Source: Polynucleobacter alcilacus
Lineage (GTDB): Bacteria; Pseudomonadota; Gammaproteobacteria; Burkholderiales; Burkholderiaceae
NCBI RefSeq assembly: GCF_018881545.1
Contig: NZ_JACVQD010000001.1
Coordinates: 1-64,000, forward strand
DNA: 64,000 bases
Direction of reading: 5' to 3'
Position 1 is the stretch's first letter; every line of letters starts with the position of its first letter. Position numbers and translations under genes: made by a program. Below the pieces are notes generated by a model. That model did no database searches and was not told where the DNA came from. It saw only the letters and a list, made by a program, of their open reading frames with translations. Below are positions 16,007 to 24,770 of this stretch, piece after piece.

Positions 16007-17752
16007 ATGGATTTATTTAACAAAGCCTTTTATCTCTCTTTTGGCCTGATTGTGCTGGTGATTTATCTAGGCACATTAACGCACGAAGAGGTTAAATTCG
16101 AGCAGAAGGCCTACTCCTTCTGGCCTATCGCTTTATTGTTGATGGTGACTTCTTGTGCTGGTTTTTTTCTGGCGGGATATCAACCGATATTTTTCCTAGC
16201 TGTTGCCAATACCAGTTTAGTTTTTTCAGCGCTTGCAATTGTCTTATTTATTCGCTCATGGGATTCCTCTAATTTCCCTATACGACTCCGTGGCTTTTGG
16301 ATTGCCTATGGTGTCTTCCTCATTTTTTATGAAATTTTTAGGATCTATGGGTCCTTTGAGGCGAGGGTGTATTTCATGACCTCTATTCTGGGACTCACCA
16401 GTTTAGCTGCCTTAGTTGAGTTGTACCTCATCCCCAAGAATGAGAGATCTAAGCAATTTATCATTTTGAAAATTGCCTTCTTTACGCATTTATGCATCAT
16501 AGTGCTACGTGTTGTTGGGCTGACATTGGGTATTGCAGCCACGACAGCAGCGAGCACGATTTATCAAGAAGGGCCCTTCACGGCAATGCTGCGAGTATTG
16601 GGAGTTTGTTCCAACCTGCTCATTTACTTAGCAATTGGCAATATTCTGCTTGAAAAGGTTTGGAGAAAAGAAGAAAGAAAATCGGCTGATAATGAGCTGA
16701 TTATGCTGTCAAGCTTAAATGCTTTAGCGCAAGCTCGAGATAATGAGACTGGTGCTCACATTGTTCGTACGCAAGCCTATGCCCGCCGCATTGCTTGGCG
16801 TCTGCGCCAGCAGGGTGATTATGTAGATCAGCTCAGCGACAGGGCAATCGACCGCATTCATGGTGCTGCACCACTGCACGATATTGGTAAGGTAGGCATT
16901 CCCGATTCCATTTTGTATAAGGATGGTCCCTTAAGCAAGGAAGAGTGGAGCATCATGAAGTCCCACGCTTTAATCGGCGAGACTGTTTTGGAGTCTGCAA
17001 AGTCTCAATTACCGAATGACGGTGAGCATGAAGATGATGTGATTGATGTCGCCATCAAAATCGCTGGTGAACACCATGAGCAGTGGGATGGTGGCGGATA
17101 TCCGCGGGGTCTAGCAGGGGCTAACATTTCTTTACCTGCTCGGATCATGTCGATTGTGGACATGTATGACGCCTTAATAAGCAAGCGAGTTTATAAAGAG
17201 GAATGGACTCACGATGACGCAGTAAACGAGATTGTTGCTAAGAAAGGCTCTCATTTTGATCCGCTCATTGTTCAGGCATTTGTATTAGAGCAAGATCATT
17301 TTAAAGAAATCGCACAGCGCCATAAAGACGAAGGGGTTGAATACCAATCTTTTCGTACTGCACCACATACAGTTGAACAAAAGTTACGCCACTCAGAAGA
17401 GCGCTTTGAGTTTTTATTCAAGCATTCACCGATTGGCATGGCGATGGTAGATCATGCAACAGGTGACTTTGTTGAGGTGAATGAAGCATTACTCCATTAC
17501 ACCCAGTACAGCAAAGAAGAGTTTCTGAACTTGTCTTTCTGGGACATCACTCCTAAAGAGTATGAAAAACAAGAGCAAGAGCAAATGGAGGATCTCAACC
17601 GAGTAGGCTCGTTCGGACCCAATTACAAGGAATATATTCGCAAGGATGGCTCCCGATTCCCCATCTCCATTCGTGGTTTTATCTTATCTGATGTGGATGG
17701 GCGTAAATTGGTCTGGGGCATTATTGAGGATCTCAGTAAAAAGTCTTCCTAA
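16007..17752 (+). CDS. Membrane HD-GYP phosphodiesterase with C-terminal PAS domain
   Basis: About seven hydrophobic segments occupy residues 7-215, a MASE-like sensory region. Next comes an HD-GYP domain (about 230-440) with HDIGK (HD at 291-292), [11 protein letters not shown] (GYP at 364-366) and the conserved [12 protein letters not shown]. These match active c-di-GMP phosphodiesterases. A PAS domain (about 461-577) closes the protein, with [14 protein letters not shown] and a PAC-like [18 protein letters not shown] domain after the catalytic domain is less common than before it. It lies 9 bases downstream of the diguanylate cyclase gene. Confidence 0.9.
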   Translation: MDLFNKAFYLSFGLIVLVIYLGTLTHEEVKFEQKAYSFWPIALLLMVTSCAGFFLAGYQPIFFLAVANTSLVFSALAIVLFIRSWDSSNFPIRLRGFWIAYGVFLIFYEIFRIYGSFEARVYFMTSILGLTSLAALVELYLIPKNERSKQFIILKIAFFTHLCIIVLRVVGLTLGIAATTAASTIYQEGPFTAMLRVLGVCSNLLIYLAIGNILLEKVWRKEERKSADNELIMLSSLNALAQARDNETGAHIVRTQAYARRIAWRLRQQGDYVDQLSDRAIDRIHGAAPLHDIGKVGIPDSILYKDGPLSKEEWSIMKSHALIGETVLESAKSQLPNDGEHEDDVIDVAIKIAGEHHEQWDGGGYPRGLAGANISLPARIMSIVDMYDALISKRVYKEEWTHDDAVNEIVAKKGSHFDPLIVQAFVLEQDHFKEIAQRHKDEGVEYQSFRTAPHTVEQKLRHSEERFEFLFKHSPIGMAMVDHATGDFVEVNEALLHYTQYSKEEFLNLSFWDITPKEYEKQEQEQMEDLNRVGSFGPNYKEYIRKDGSRFPISIRGFILSDVDGRKLVWGIIEDLSKKSS

Positions 17753-17755
17753 GCT

Positions 17756-17807
17756 ATTGAATGCACTGTCTCAGTATTCAACCGGTGTTCATTGAATGCG
17801 TCTCAGT
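17756..17807 (+). repeat. Imperfect 17-bp direct repeat upstream of the helicase gene
   Basis: attgaatgc-act-gtctcagt (17756-17775) recurs without the act insertion as attgaatgcgtctcagt at 17791-17807. The starts are 35 bases apart. It sits in the 85-base gap before the helicase start and could be a pair of regulator-binding sites or a small duplication. Confidence 0.55.
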
Positions 17808-17837
17808 TTTGAAACTCAAGGTATAGTTTGCTAGCCC

Positions 17838-19169
17838 ATGAGTCTGACGCCTGTCCCTGAATCCTCTGAAATTGAGATTACCCCTGATTACCAGGCAGTG
17901 ATTGACGCTATCGAGCGTCTTGACCCCTATATCTTTGTCAGTGGCAAAGCCGGCACCGGCAAAACAACGCTCATTGGCTATCTTCGCGATATTATCCCAG
18001 GCAATGTCGTGGTCGTTGCGCCAACCGGAGTCGCTGCTTTACAGGTGAAGGGGGTCACGATTCATTCCTTCTTCAGATTGCCACCCCGTTTGATTTTTCC
18101 TGAGGAAGATATCAAGCCCTTACGCGACAAGCGCCTCTATAAAGATATTCGCCTCCTTATCATTGATGAAATTTCCATGGTGCGTGCTGATGTTGTAGAT
18201 GCAATGGATTTATTTCTGCGGGAGAACGGCCCCCAAAAAGGTAAAGCCTTTGGGGGTATTCAGGTGCTGTTTGTAGGGGATTTGTTTCAGCTGCCGCCAG
18301 TAGTTTCGAGTAGCGATATGCAAGTGCTATCAGAGAGAGGGTATGAAGGTCCGTACTTCTTTTGCGCGATGGCATTGCATCGCAAAGATGTCACGATGAT
18401 TGAGCTTTCTAAGATCTTCCGCCAAAAAGATGAGCATTTTGCTGGTCTTTTAAACCGGATTCGGATTAACCAAGATGTTGATGAGGCCATTGATACGCTC
18501 AATGCCCAGTGTTATCGCGCCAATCAAGAAGTGGACGAAGAAACGATTACGCTCACCACCACGAATGCGCGAGCAGATCAAATCAATGGCGCGGGATTGC
18601 GAGCAATTACGAATGAAGTCAAAGTCTATTCTGGTAAAACAACTGGTAAGTTCAACATCGATGAACGCAATTTACCTTCAGCCAATAACTTGGCTTTAAA
18701 GGTGGGCGCCAAGGTGATGTTTACTGCAACAGATCCCAACTTTCCCAAGCGCTGGGTGAACGGCACGATTGGTGTCGTACGAGAATTACTCGCTGATAAA
18801 GTAAAAGTGCTGGTTAAAAATGGACAGTACTCCAATACTGTTGAAGTCACTGGTCATCAGTGGGAATCTTATCGTTACGATCACGACATGATGTCAGGAA
18901 AAATTTCCCCCAGCATTATTGGTACTTATGTACAAATCCCTTTAATGCTGGCTTGGGCTGTCACTATCCATAAGAGTCAGGGCAAGACACTCGATAAGGT
19001 GAAAGTCGATCTTTCTTCTGGCGCCTTTGCATCAGGGCAAGTCTATGTTGCCCTGAGTAGATGTAAAACAATTGAAGGTATTTCTCTTCAAAGACCTATT
19101 GAACCCAGAGATGTGAGCTGTGATCAAGAAATCAAGCGCTTCTATCTGAACTGCCTACCCCCAAGCTGA
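17838..19169 (+). CDS. PIF1/RecD2-like superfamily 1 DNA helicase
   Basis: This 443-residue ATPase has Walker A GKAGTGKTTL (about 34-43) and PTGVAALQVKGVTIHSFF (PIF1 motif Ia region). It also has Walker B LLIIDEISMVRADV, VLFVGDLFQLPPV (motif III) and a C-terminal motif VI-like region TIHKSQGKTLDKV with VYVALSRC. This matches small PIF1-type 5'-3' helicases common in Proteobacteria, thought to act on stalled forks or G-quadruplexes. It is monocistronic by spacing. HicBA follows after a 135-base gap. Confidence 0.9.
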   Translation: MSLTPVPESSEIEITPDYQAVIDAIERLDPYIFVSGKAGTGKTTLIGYLRDIIPGNVVVVAPTGVAALQVKGVTIHSFFRLPPRLIFPEEDIKPLRDKRLYKDIRLLIIDEISMVRADVVDAMDLFLRENGPQKGKAFGGIQVLFVGDLFQLPPVVSSSDMQVLSERGYEGPYFFCAMALHRKDVTMIELSKIFRQKDEHFAGLLNRIRINQDVDEAIDTLNAQCYRANQEVDEETITLTTTNARADQINGAGLRAITNEVKVYSGKTTGKFNIDERNLPSANNLALKVGAKVMFTATDPNFPKRWVNGTIGVVRELLADKVKVLVKNGQYSNTVEVTGHQWESYRYDHDMMSGKISPSIIGTYVQIPLMLAWAVTIHKSQGKTLDKVKVDLSSGAFASGQVYVALSRCKTIEGISLQRPIEPRDVSCDQEIKRFYLNCLPPS

Positions 19170-19239
19170 TTTAAGGCTTACAAGTGATCAAATAACTCAT
19201 TCAGGCCATATTTGACAAGGGGTTTTATATCTGAATTTT

Positions 19240-19252
19240 GGATTTATAATCC
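19240..19252 (+). promoter_or_regulatory. -10 box inside a short palindrome upstream of hicBA
   Basis: A perfect TATAAT (19245-19250) lies within the inverted repeat GGATT-TAT-AATCC (19240-19252), followed by GTATAC. The TTGACA at 19212 is 27 bases away, too far for a standard -35 element. The palindrome over the -10 would suit autorepression by HicB. Confidence 0.45.
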
Positions 19253-19304
19253 GTATACAGTCATAACAGTACTTTACCGATGAAATGCAATACAAGGAGG
19301 CTAT

Positions 19305-19589
19305 ATGTTCTATAGGGTGGGTTTACCACTGTGGAGACAGGCGGCTCAATTGGGTTGTCCAATGATGATTCGGGTAAACGCTTTCTTCGATGAAGAGGCT
19401 AAGGTTTTTGTTGCCACAAGTCCTGATTTAAAAGGTTTGGTAGCAGAAGCAGATACTTTGGACGCACTAGAAAAAGAGGTAGTGGCTAGTGCCTCAGGCT
19501 TGATGTCATTTCAGTTGCAGGGTAAACACCGCAATAAAATCTATTCCGAACTAAGAGTGAGGGATTGTTTACAAATGGCATTAGTTTGA
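19305..19589 (+). CDS. hicB: HicB-type antitoxin (DUF1902 family)
   Basis: This 94-residue protein starts at an ATG with an AAGGAGG site upstream. The opening MFYRVGLPLWRQAAQLG followed by MIRVNAFFDEEAKVFVATSPDLKGLVAEADTLDALEKEV is typical of the DUF1902/HicB partial RNase-H-like fold. It should bind and neutralise the HicA toxin encoded immediately downstream and repress its own operon. The stop overlaps the presumed toxin start (TTGA), consistent with coupling. Confidence 0.85.
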   Translation: MFYRVGLPLWRQAAQLGCPMMIRVNAFFDEEAKVFVATSPDLKGLVAEADTLDALEKEVVASASGLMSFQLQGKHRNKIYSELRVRDCLQMALV

Positions 19590-19774
19590 AGGGTTTTTAT
19601 AAGCAGCTTACTGCTATATTAAAAAATCATGGATTTGTATTTGAGAGGCAAGGTAAGGGCTCTCATGAGTTTTGGTGCAAGGGTTCTCTTTGTGTCACAG
19701 TCCCATCTAATTGCAAGTCTAAATTCACGGCAAATGCAATATTAAAACAAGCTAATATTTCTGAGAAAATTTAA
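19586..19774 (+). CDS. hicA: HicA-type mRNA interferase toxin
   Basis: This small double-stranded-RNA-binding-fold toxin has the conserved FVFERQGKGSHEFW with the catalytic His in GSH, then a CVTVPSN segment and AILKQANIS near the end, as in HicA. It should cleave mRNA on ribosomes when free of HicB. The chosen start is a TTG overlapping the hicB stop. A TTG at 19565 would add seven residues, and no ATG is available. Non-ATG initiation would keep toxin synthesis low relative to antitoxin. Confidence 0.8.
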   Translation: MKGFYKQLTAILKNHGFVFERQGKGSHEFWCKGSLCVTVPSNCKSKFTANAILKQANISEKI

Positions 19775-19795
19775 GTGGCTATTATTAAATACCAC
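19775..19795 (-). terminator. Possible hairpin terminator for the gamma-glutamyltransferase gene
   Basis: GTGG-c-TATT pairs with AATA-CCAC around an ATTA loop (one bulge). On the minus strand it is followed by TTAAATTTT. It lies between the convergent hicA and ggt genes. The T-run is imperfect. Confidence 0.35.
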
Positions 19796-19830
19796 AATGC
19801 CAATGGGTTGATCGATCAGAATTTCGATGT

Positions 19831-21426
19831 TTAATACCCAGCCGCTAATCCATCTCTTCGATGATCGCTGCCAGCGATATAAGCAGAGTTAGTCTCATCA
19901 CTGATCTTGGCAATTGCTTGTGCGCTACCAAAATCTAAACTATTTGCTGGCATCACAGTCACTTCATGCCCCATATTTCTGAGGCCTTCAACAACACTGG
20001 CTGGCATTGCCGCTTCAACGGTGAGCTTGCCTAAATCATCAATACGCCAACGGGGTGCATCTGAGCATGCTTGCGGATTGAGATATTCATCAACAAAGCG
20101 CATCACAAACTGAACATGCCCTTGAGGTTGCATATTCCCACCCATAACACCGAAGGCCATCGTCGGTTTTCCGTCTTTAGTCAGGAAGGCCGGAAGAATG
20201 GTGTGGAAAGGGCGTTTACCTGGGGCAACTTGATTGGGGTGACCACTCTCCAGGCTAAAACCCATGCCACGGTTTTGGAAGGCAATTCCTCCTGGAGCTA
20301 CCACTCCAGAACCAAAGCCTTTAAAGTTGGATTGAATATACGAAATCATCATGCCCGATGCATCGGCGGCGCAAAGATAGACTGTGCCACCAGAGTGAGG
20401 ATCGCCAGGACCATAGCTCGCAGCCTTAGCATGATCAATCAGTGCGGCACGACTCGCTAAGTATTCACGATCCAATAACTTAGACGCTGGCACTGCCATC
20501 GATCGTGCATCCGATACATAAGCATAGGCATCAGCAAAGGCCATGCGCATAGCCTCTATCTGTAGATGAATACGTTGCGCAGAATTGGCTGGATATTGCA
20601 AGACATTGGCAGCTTGCAAAATGCCTAAAGCCATTTGTGCAGCAATGCCTGAACCATTGGGAGGGATTTCATGGAGGGTGTAATTGCCATAATCAAAAGC
20701 AAGAGGTTCAACCCAATCCGGTGTGTTATCTGCAAAGTCTTGCATGGTGAAGCAGCCACCAGTTGCTTGTGCAAAGTCCACCATGCTTTGGGCGAGGGGG
20801 CCTTTGTAAAAAGAGACGCCTGCAGTGGCAGCTATTTCTTTTAGGGTTTTTGCTTGCGCAGGAAATTTCCAGATCTGGCCCGCTTGCGGAGACTTGCCAT
20901 CCACTAGAAATGATTCTGCAAAGCCCGGTTGATTCTTCAGAATAGGAATCGCTTCACGCCATTGGCGTGCGATCACTGGAGAAACAGGGAAGCCATTTTC
21001 AGCATAGTCAATTGCGCGCTTAAATAATTGTGCAAAGGGAAGTTTGCCGAACTTGCGTGATAACTCAACCCAGCCTGCCACCATGCCGGGTACTGTTACG
21101 GTGTTCCAGCCGATTAAGTCCATCGCTGATTTACCAGCGAAATAGTCTGGTGTCCAAGCGGCAGGAGCACGGCCTGAAGCGTTTAAGCCATGGAGTTTCT
21201 TGCCATCCCACAGAATGGCAAAGCCGTCACCACCCAAGCCATTCATGGTGGGCTCCACCACGGTGAGGGTAATGGCGGTTGCGAGTGCCGCATCAACGGC
21301 ATTGCCGCCACTCTGCAAGGCTTCAATACCCGCTTGGGTAGCGAGGGGTTGGGAACTAGCGACAGTATTTCTGGCTAGAACGGGCGCGCGACCACCACCA
21401 AACGGAGGGGAAATCAACATGGGCAT
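19831..21426 (-). CDS. Gamma-glutamyltransferase family protein (cytoplasmic YwrD-like)
   Basis: This 531-residue Ntn hydrolase is made as one chain and self-cleaved. The new N-terminal threonine is T348 in DPHSGGTVYL. Other family marks are SGGNAVDAALA near the N-terminus, GLGGDGFAILWDGK, and GFGSGVVAPGGIAFQNRG. Typical GGTs are exported, but no signal peptide is seen here, as in the YwrD-type subgroup. It would hydrolyse or transfer gamma-glutamyl groups, for example from glutathione. The stop of the upstream Bug-protein gene is 3 bases before its start, so the two are co-transcribed, pointing to use of an imported substrate. Confidence 0.9.
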   Translation of the reverse strand: MPMLISPPFGGGRAPVLARNTVASSQPLATQAGIEALQSGGNAVDAALATAITLTVVEPTMNGLGGDGFAILWDGKKLHGLNASGRAPAAWTPDYFAGKSAMDLIGWNTVTVPGMVAGWVELSRKFGKLPFAQLFKRAIDYAENGFPVSPVIARQWREAIPILKNQPGFAESFLVDGKSPQAGQIWKFPAQAKTLKEIAATAGVSFYKGPLAQSMVDFAQATGGCFTMQDFADNTPDWVEPLAFDYGNYTLHEIPPNGSGIAAQMALGILQAANVLQYPANSAQRIHLQIEAMRMAFADAYAYVSDARSMAVPASKLLDREYLASRAALIDHAKAASYGPGDPHSGGTVYLCAADASGMMISYIQSNFKGFGSGVVAPGGIAFQNRGMGFSLESGHPNQVAPGKRPFHTILPAFLTKDGKPTMAFGVMGGNMQPQGHVQFVMRFVDEYLNPQACSDAPRWRIDDLGKLTVEAAMPASVVEGLRNMGHEVTVMPANSLDFGSAQAIAKISDETNSAYIAGSDHRRDGLAAGY

Positions 21427-21429
21427 TTA

Positions 21430-22410
21430 TCAATCCACTTTAATGTTGGCTGACTTTACTACCTTCTCCCATTTATTCGCTTCACTCGCAGTAATTTCGG
21501 CTAATTTCTCGGAGTTTGCAAACTGCGGATGAATACCTTGTGCTGCCATGCGTGCTTTGAAATCGGGATTAGTCAGAATCTTGCGGATTTCTCGCTCCAA
21601 TTTAGCAATGATGGCAGGTGATACTCCTTTTGGCACAAAGAGTGCATAGAAGTTTTCAACATCAAATTGTTTCATGCCATCTTGGCCTAAGGTAGGTACA
21701 TTTGGCATGAGGGGTGAACGTTCAGCCGCTGCAATCGCAATAGGGCGTAACTTACCACTCTGAATATGCGGTAAAGAAGCAGTCACGCTATCAAACATCA
21801 TCAAGGTATTGCCGGCAATTAAATCCGGCAGGGCGAAGCTGCTGCCTTTGTAAGGAATGTGAGTGCCTGTTGCGCCAATGCGCTGCATAAATAAGGTGGA
21901 TTCTAAATGTGAGAGGCTGCCATTTCCTTGTGAAGCGTAATTAAAGTTTCCCTTTTTGGATTTAATGAAGGCAATCAACTCGGGTAGATTTTTTGCCGGT
22001 ACGCTGGGGTTCACCACAATCAGATGGGGAACAGTGCCAACTAATGCTACTGGCGCAAAATCCTTCTGCAGATCGGCAGGTGGATTGTTAAACAAGGCTG
22101 AGGATATTAATTGATTGGTCAGTGCACTGAAATGAATGGTGTAACCATCGGGGGCAGCTTTGGCTGCAGCTTGTAAACCAATCATGCCACCGGCACCCGG
22201 TTTATTTTCAATCACGATAGCCTGACCTAACAATTCACCAAGGGGTGCCAACACCGCTCTGGCAAAGATATCGGTTGAGCCGCCAGCAGGAAAAGCGAGT
22301 ATGGCGACGATGGGTTTCTTAGGCCAATCGGTGTCTGCAATTACCAGATTGGAACCAAGCAGGCTTAAAAGTAGGCTAATACTCAGAAGTAAGGATTTCA
22401 GGTAGGTCAT
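21430..22410 (-). CDS. Bug/TctC-family periplasmic substrate-binding protein
   Basis: The signal peptide (about 1-25, ending near LVIA) precedes a typical Bug fold: WPKKPIVAILAFPAGGSTDIFAR, ENKPGAGGMIGLQA, THIPYKGSSFALPDLIAGN, and PLMPNVPTLGQDG. Such proteins bind carboxylates or amides for tripartite tricarboxylate transporters, but many are orphans without TctAB, as here. It heads an operon with the gamma-glutamyltransferase gene. A divergent promoter region of about 100 bases separates it from the aminotransferase gene. Confidence 0.93.
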   Translation of the reverse strand: MTYLKSLLLSISLLLSLLGSNLVIADTDWPKKPIVAILAFPAGGSTDIFARAVLAPLGELLGQAIVIENKPGAGGMIGLQAAAKAAPDGYTIHFSALTNQLISSALFNNPPADLQKDFAPVALVGTVPHLIVVNPSVPAKNLPELIAFIKSKKGNFNYASQGNGSLSHLESTLFMQRIGATGTHIPYKGSSFALPDLIAGNTLMMFDSVTASLPHIQSGKLRPIAIAAAERSPLMPNVPTLGQDGMKQFDVENFYALFVPKGVSPAIIAKLEREIRKILTNPDFKARMAAQGIHPQFANSEKLAEITASEANKWEKVVKSANIKVD

Positions 22411-22526
22411 TTAAAGGTCCATGTGGTTGATGAGTACTATAGTATTGGATATTCAGTCAGCAGTTCATAAATAGATCAATAGAGAATCAGATGACCACTT
22501 CTAGTAACAGCTCAAAAGGAGTTGAT

Positions 22527-23843
22527 ATGTCAGCCTATTGGTTGCCATTCACTCCTAATCGCTATTTCCATCAACATCCGAAGATGATGCAGTCAGCTAA
22601 AGGAGCTTACTACTTTGATGATCAAGGTCATAAGCTCTTTGATGGTCTTTCTGGGCTTTGGTGCTCTCCATTGGGGCATGCTGATCCACGGATTGGTGCA
22701 GCCATCTCAAAGCAGTATGAAACCATGGATTATTGCCCTGCATTTCAAATGGCAAGTGAGGCAACTTTTCGTTTGGCCCACCGCGTGGCAAAGATGGCAC
22801 CCAAAGGCTTGGATAAAGTCTTTTTTACCAACTCAGGATCAGAGGCAGTAGACACAGCGTTAAAGATTGCGATTGGCTATCACCGTGTGATGGGCAATGC
22901 ATCCCGCACCAGAATGATTGGTCGTGAGCGTGCGTATCACGGCGTAGGGATGGGGGGTATTTCGGTTGGTGGCATGGTAGCAAATCGCAAAATGTTTACC
23001 AGCCTAATGATTCCTGGAGTGGATCATTTGCCGCACACCCTTAATTTATCGCAAATGGCTTTCTCTAAAGGACAGCCTACTTGGGGCGCGCATCTTGCCG
23101 AGGAATTAGAAAAGATCGTTGCATTGCATGACGCCAATACGATTGCTGCTGTCATTCTTGAACCAGTCCAAGGCTCTACTGGCGTGATCGTTCCGCCAGA
23201 AGGTTATCTGCAAAAGATTCGGGAGATTTGCACTAAGCACGGCATTCTCCTCATTTTTGATGAGGTCATCACCGGCTTTGGCCGTTTAGGGGCAAACTTT
23301 GGCGCTGATCGCTTTGGTGTGTTGCCTGACATGATTACGTTTGCTAAAGCCATTACTAACGGAGTAATTCCTTTGGGTGGCGTGATTGTGCGGAGTGATA
23401 TTTATGACAGCATCATTGCCAATGGGGGACAAGAGCAAGCGATTGAGTTCTTCCATGGCTATACCTATTCAGGGCATCCGATGCCGACTGCAGCTGCTCA
23501 CGCAGTACTGGATATTTTTGAGTCAGATGACTTAATCAATCGCGCTAAAGCACTCGAACCCATTTTAGAAAATGCACTCCACGCGCTTAAGGGTAAATCT
23601 GGAATATTGGATATTCGTAATTTTGGATTATCAGGAGCAGTGGACTTAGACCCTATCCCTGGTAAACCTGGTCTGCGCGCGATGAAGGTCTTGGAGGGAT
23701 GCATTGAGAGGGGTGCGTTAGTGCGCATTGCGGGTGAATGTATTGCTGTAGGCCCACCATTTATTTCCAAACCAGAAGAAGTGGAATTCCTCTGCAGTGT
23801 GCTTGGGGAAGCAGTGGATGCTGCGATGAAAATCAATGCTTAG
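22527..23843 (+). CDS. Class III PLP aminotransferase (omega-amino acid:pyruvate type)
   Basis: The start is at 22527, because AAAAGGAG precedes that ATG at good distance. The ATG at 22491, 12 codons earlier, lacks such a site. The protein begins YWLPFTPNRYFHQHPKM, typical of beta-alanine/omega-amino-acid:pyruvate aminotransferases. Landmarks are FTNSGSEAVDTALKIA, LIFDEVITGFGRLG (PLP pocket Asp) and TFAKAITNGVIPLGG with the Schiff-base lysine. It would pass an amino group from an omega-amino acid to pyruvate. It is followed by an isocitrate-lyase-family gene and a Bug protein on the same strand, suggesting a catabolic operon. Confidence 0.9.
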   Translation: MSAYWLPFTPNRYFHQHPKMMQSAKGAYYFDDQGHKLFDGLSGLWCSPLGHADPRIGAAISKQYETMDYCPAFQMASEATFRLAHRVAKMAPKGLDKVFFTNSGSEAVDTALKIAIGYHRVMGNASRTRMIGRERAYHGVGMGGISVGGMVANRKMFTSLMIPGVDHLPHTLNLSQMAFSKGQPTWGAHLAEELEKIVALHDANTIAAVILEPVQGSTGVIVPPEGYLQKIREICTKHGILLIFDEVITGFGRLGANFGADRFGVLPDMITFAKAITNGVIPLGGVIVRSDIYDSIIANGGQEQAIEFFHGYTYSGHPMPTAAAHAVLDIFESDDLINRAKALEPILENALHALKGKSGILDIRNFGLSGAVDLDPIPGKPGLRAMKVLEGCIERGALVRIAGECIAVGPPFISKPEEVEFLCSVLGEAVDAAMKINA

Positions 23844-23885
23844 CTAATTGATAGAATAAAAAATTAAATAGAAATTAGGAGATAT

Positions 23886-24761
23886 ATGACGACCCGAAGA
23901 ATGCTATTCCATGAGCGACTCAGTAAGCCAGGGTTAATTGTTGCGCCTGGAGTTTATGAAATGGTTTCATTACGTCTTGCTGATCGCATGAATTTTGATG
24001 CACTCTACATGACAGGTTATGGCACAGTTGCTTCCTTATTGGGTCTAGCGGATGCAGGCTTGGCAACGTATTCCGAGATGGTTGGCAGAGTAAACGCTAT
24101 GGCTAATATGGCGAAGACCCCTTTAATTGCTGATGGGGATACTGGCTATGGTGGTTTATTAAATGTGCGTCATACCGTTCGAGGATATGAAGCTGCAGGT
24201 GCAGTGGCGATTCAACTAGAGGATCAGGAATTTCCTAAAAAATGTGGGCATACCCCGGGTCGTAGAGTTATTCCCATGGAGGATATGGTGAAAAAGATTG
24301 AGGTTGCAGTTGCATCCCGTATTGATCCACTTTTTAAAATTATTGCAAGAACCGATGCCAGGACAACCTTAGGGTTAGATGATGCCCTGCGACGTGGTGA
24401 AGCCTATGCTCGAGCTGGTGCTGATATTTTATTTATTGAGTCCCCCGAAACTGAAGCAGAGATGAAGCGTATTGGACAAACTTTTCCGGATCATCCATTA
24501 ATTGCCAATATGGTAGAGAAGGGGAGAACTCCTGTACTTTCTAAAGCAGAACTAGAGCAATTGGGCTATAAGATCGCCATCTTTCCAGTAACCGCTTTAC
24601 TCGCATCTGTGCAAGCGATGACTAAAGTATATGAGCACTTCAAGGATACTGGTTCATCTGTTAATAATCCCGCAGACTTATATGACTTTACGGAGCTGTC
24701 GAAGTTGATGGGTTTTGAAGATGTTTGGGAGTTTGAAAAACGGTTTGTCGAAACTAAATAA
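23886..24761 (+). CDS. Isocitrate lyase/PEP mutase superfamily enzyme
   Basis: This 291-residue TIM-barrel protein has VAPGVYEMVSLRLADR, DGDTGYG (Mg2+ site), QLEDQEFPKKCGHTPGR with the KKCGH loop containing the catalytic Cys, and RTDAR. The family includes methylisocitrate lyase, oxaloacetate decarboxylase and carboxyvinyl-carboxyphosphonate phosphorylmutase. The KKCGH loop favours a C-C lyase over a mutase. An AGGAG site precedes the ATG. The context with an omega-aminotransferase and a Bug protein suggests cleavage of a substituted malate or isocitrate-like intermediate. The exact substrate is unknown. Confidence 0.85.
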   Translation: MTTRRMLFHERLSKPGLIVAPGVYEMVSLRLADRMNFDALYMTGYGTVASLLGLADAGLATYSEMVGRVNAMANMAKTPLIADGDTGYGGLLNVRHTVRGYEAAGAVAIQLEDQEFPKKCGHTPGRRVIPMEDMVKKIEVAVASRIDPLFKIIARTDARTTLGLDDALRRGEAYARAGADILFIESPETEAEMKRIGQTFPDHPLIANMVEKGRTPVLSKAELEQLGYKIAIFPVTALLASVQAMTKVYEHFKDTGSSVNNPADLYDFTELSKLMGFEDVWEFEKRFVETK

Positions 24762-24770
24762 GAGGTCACT

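Noticed and set aside
19212..19217. TTGACA as the -35 of hicBA
   Set aside because: It is 27 bases from the TATAAT, well outside the usual 16-18 spacing.
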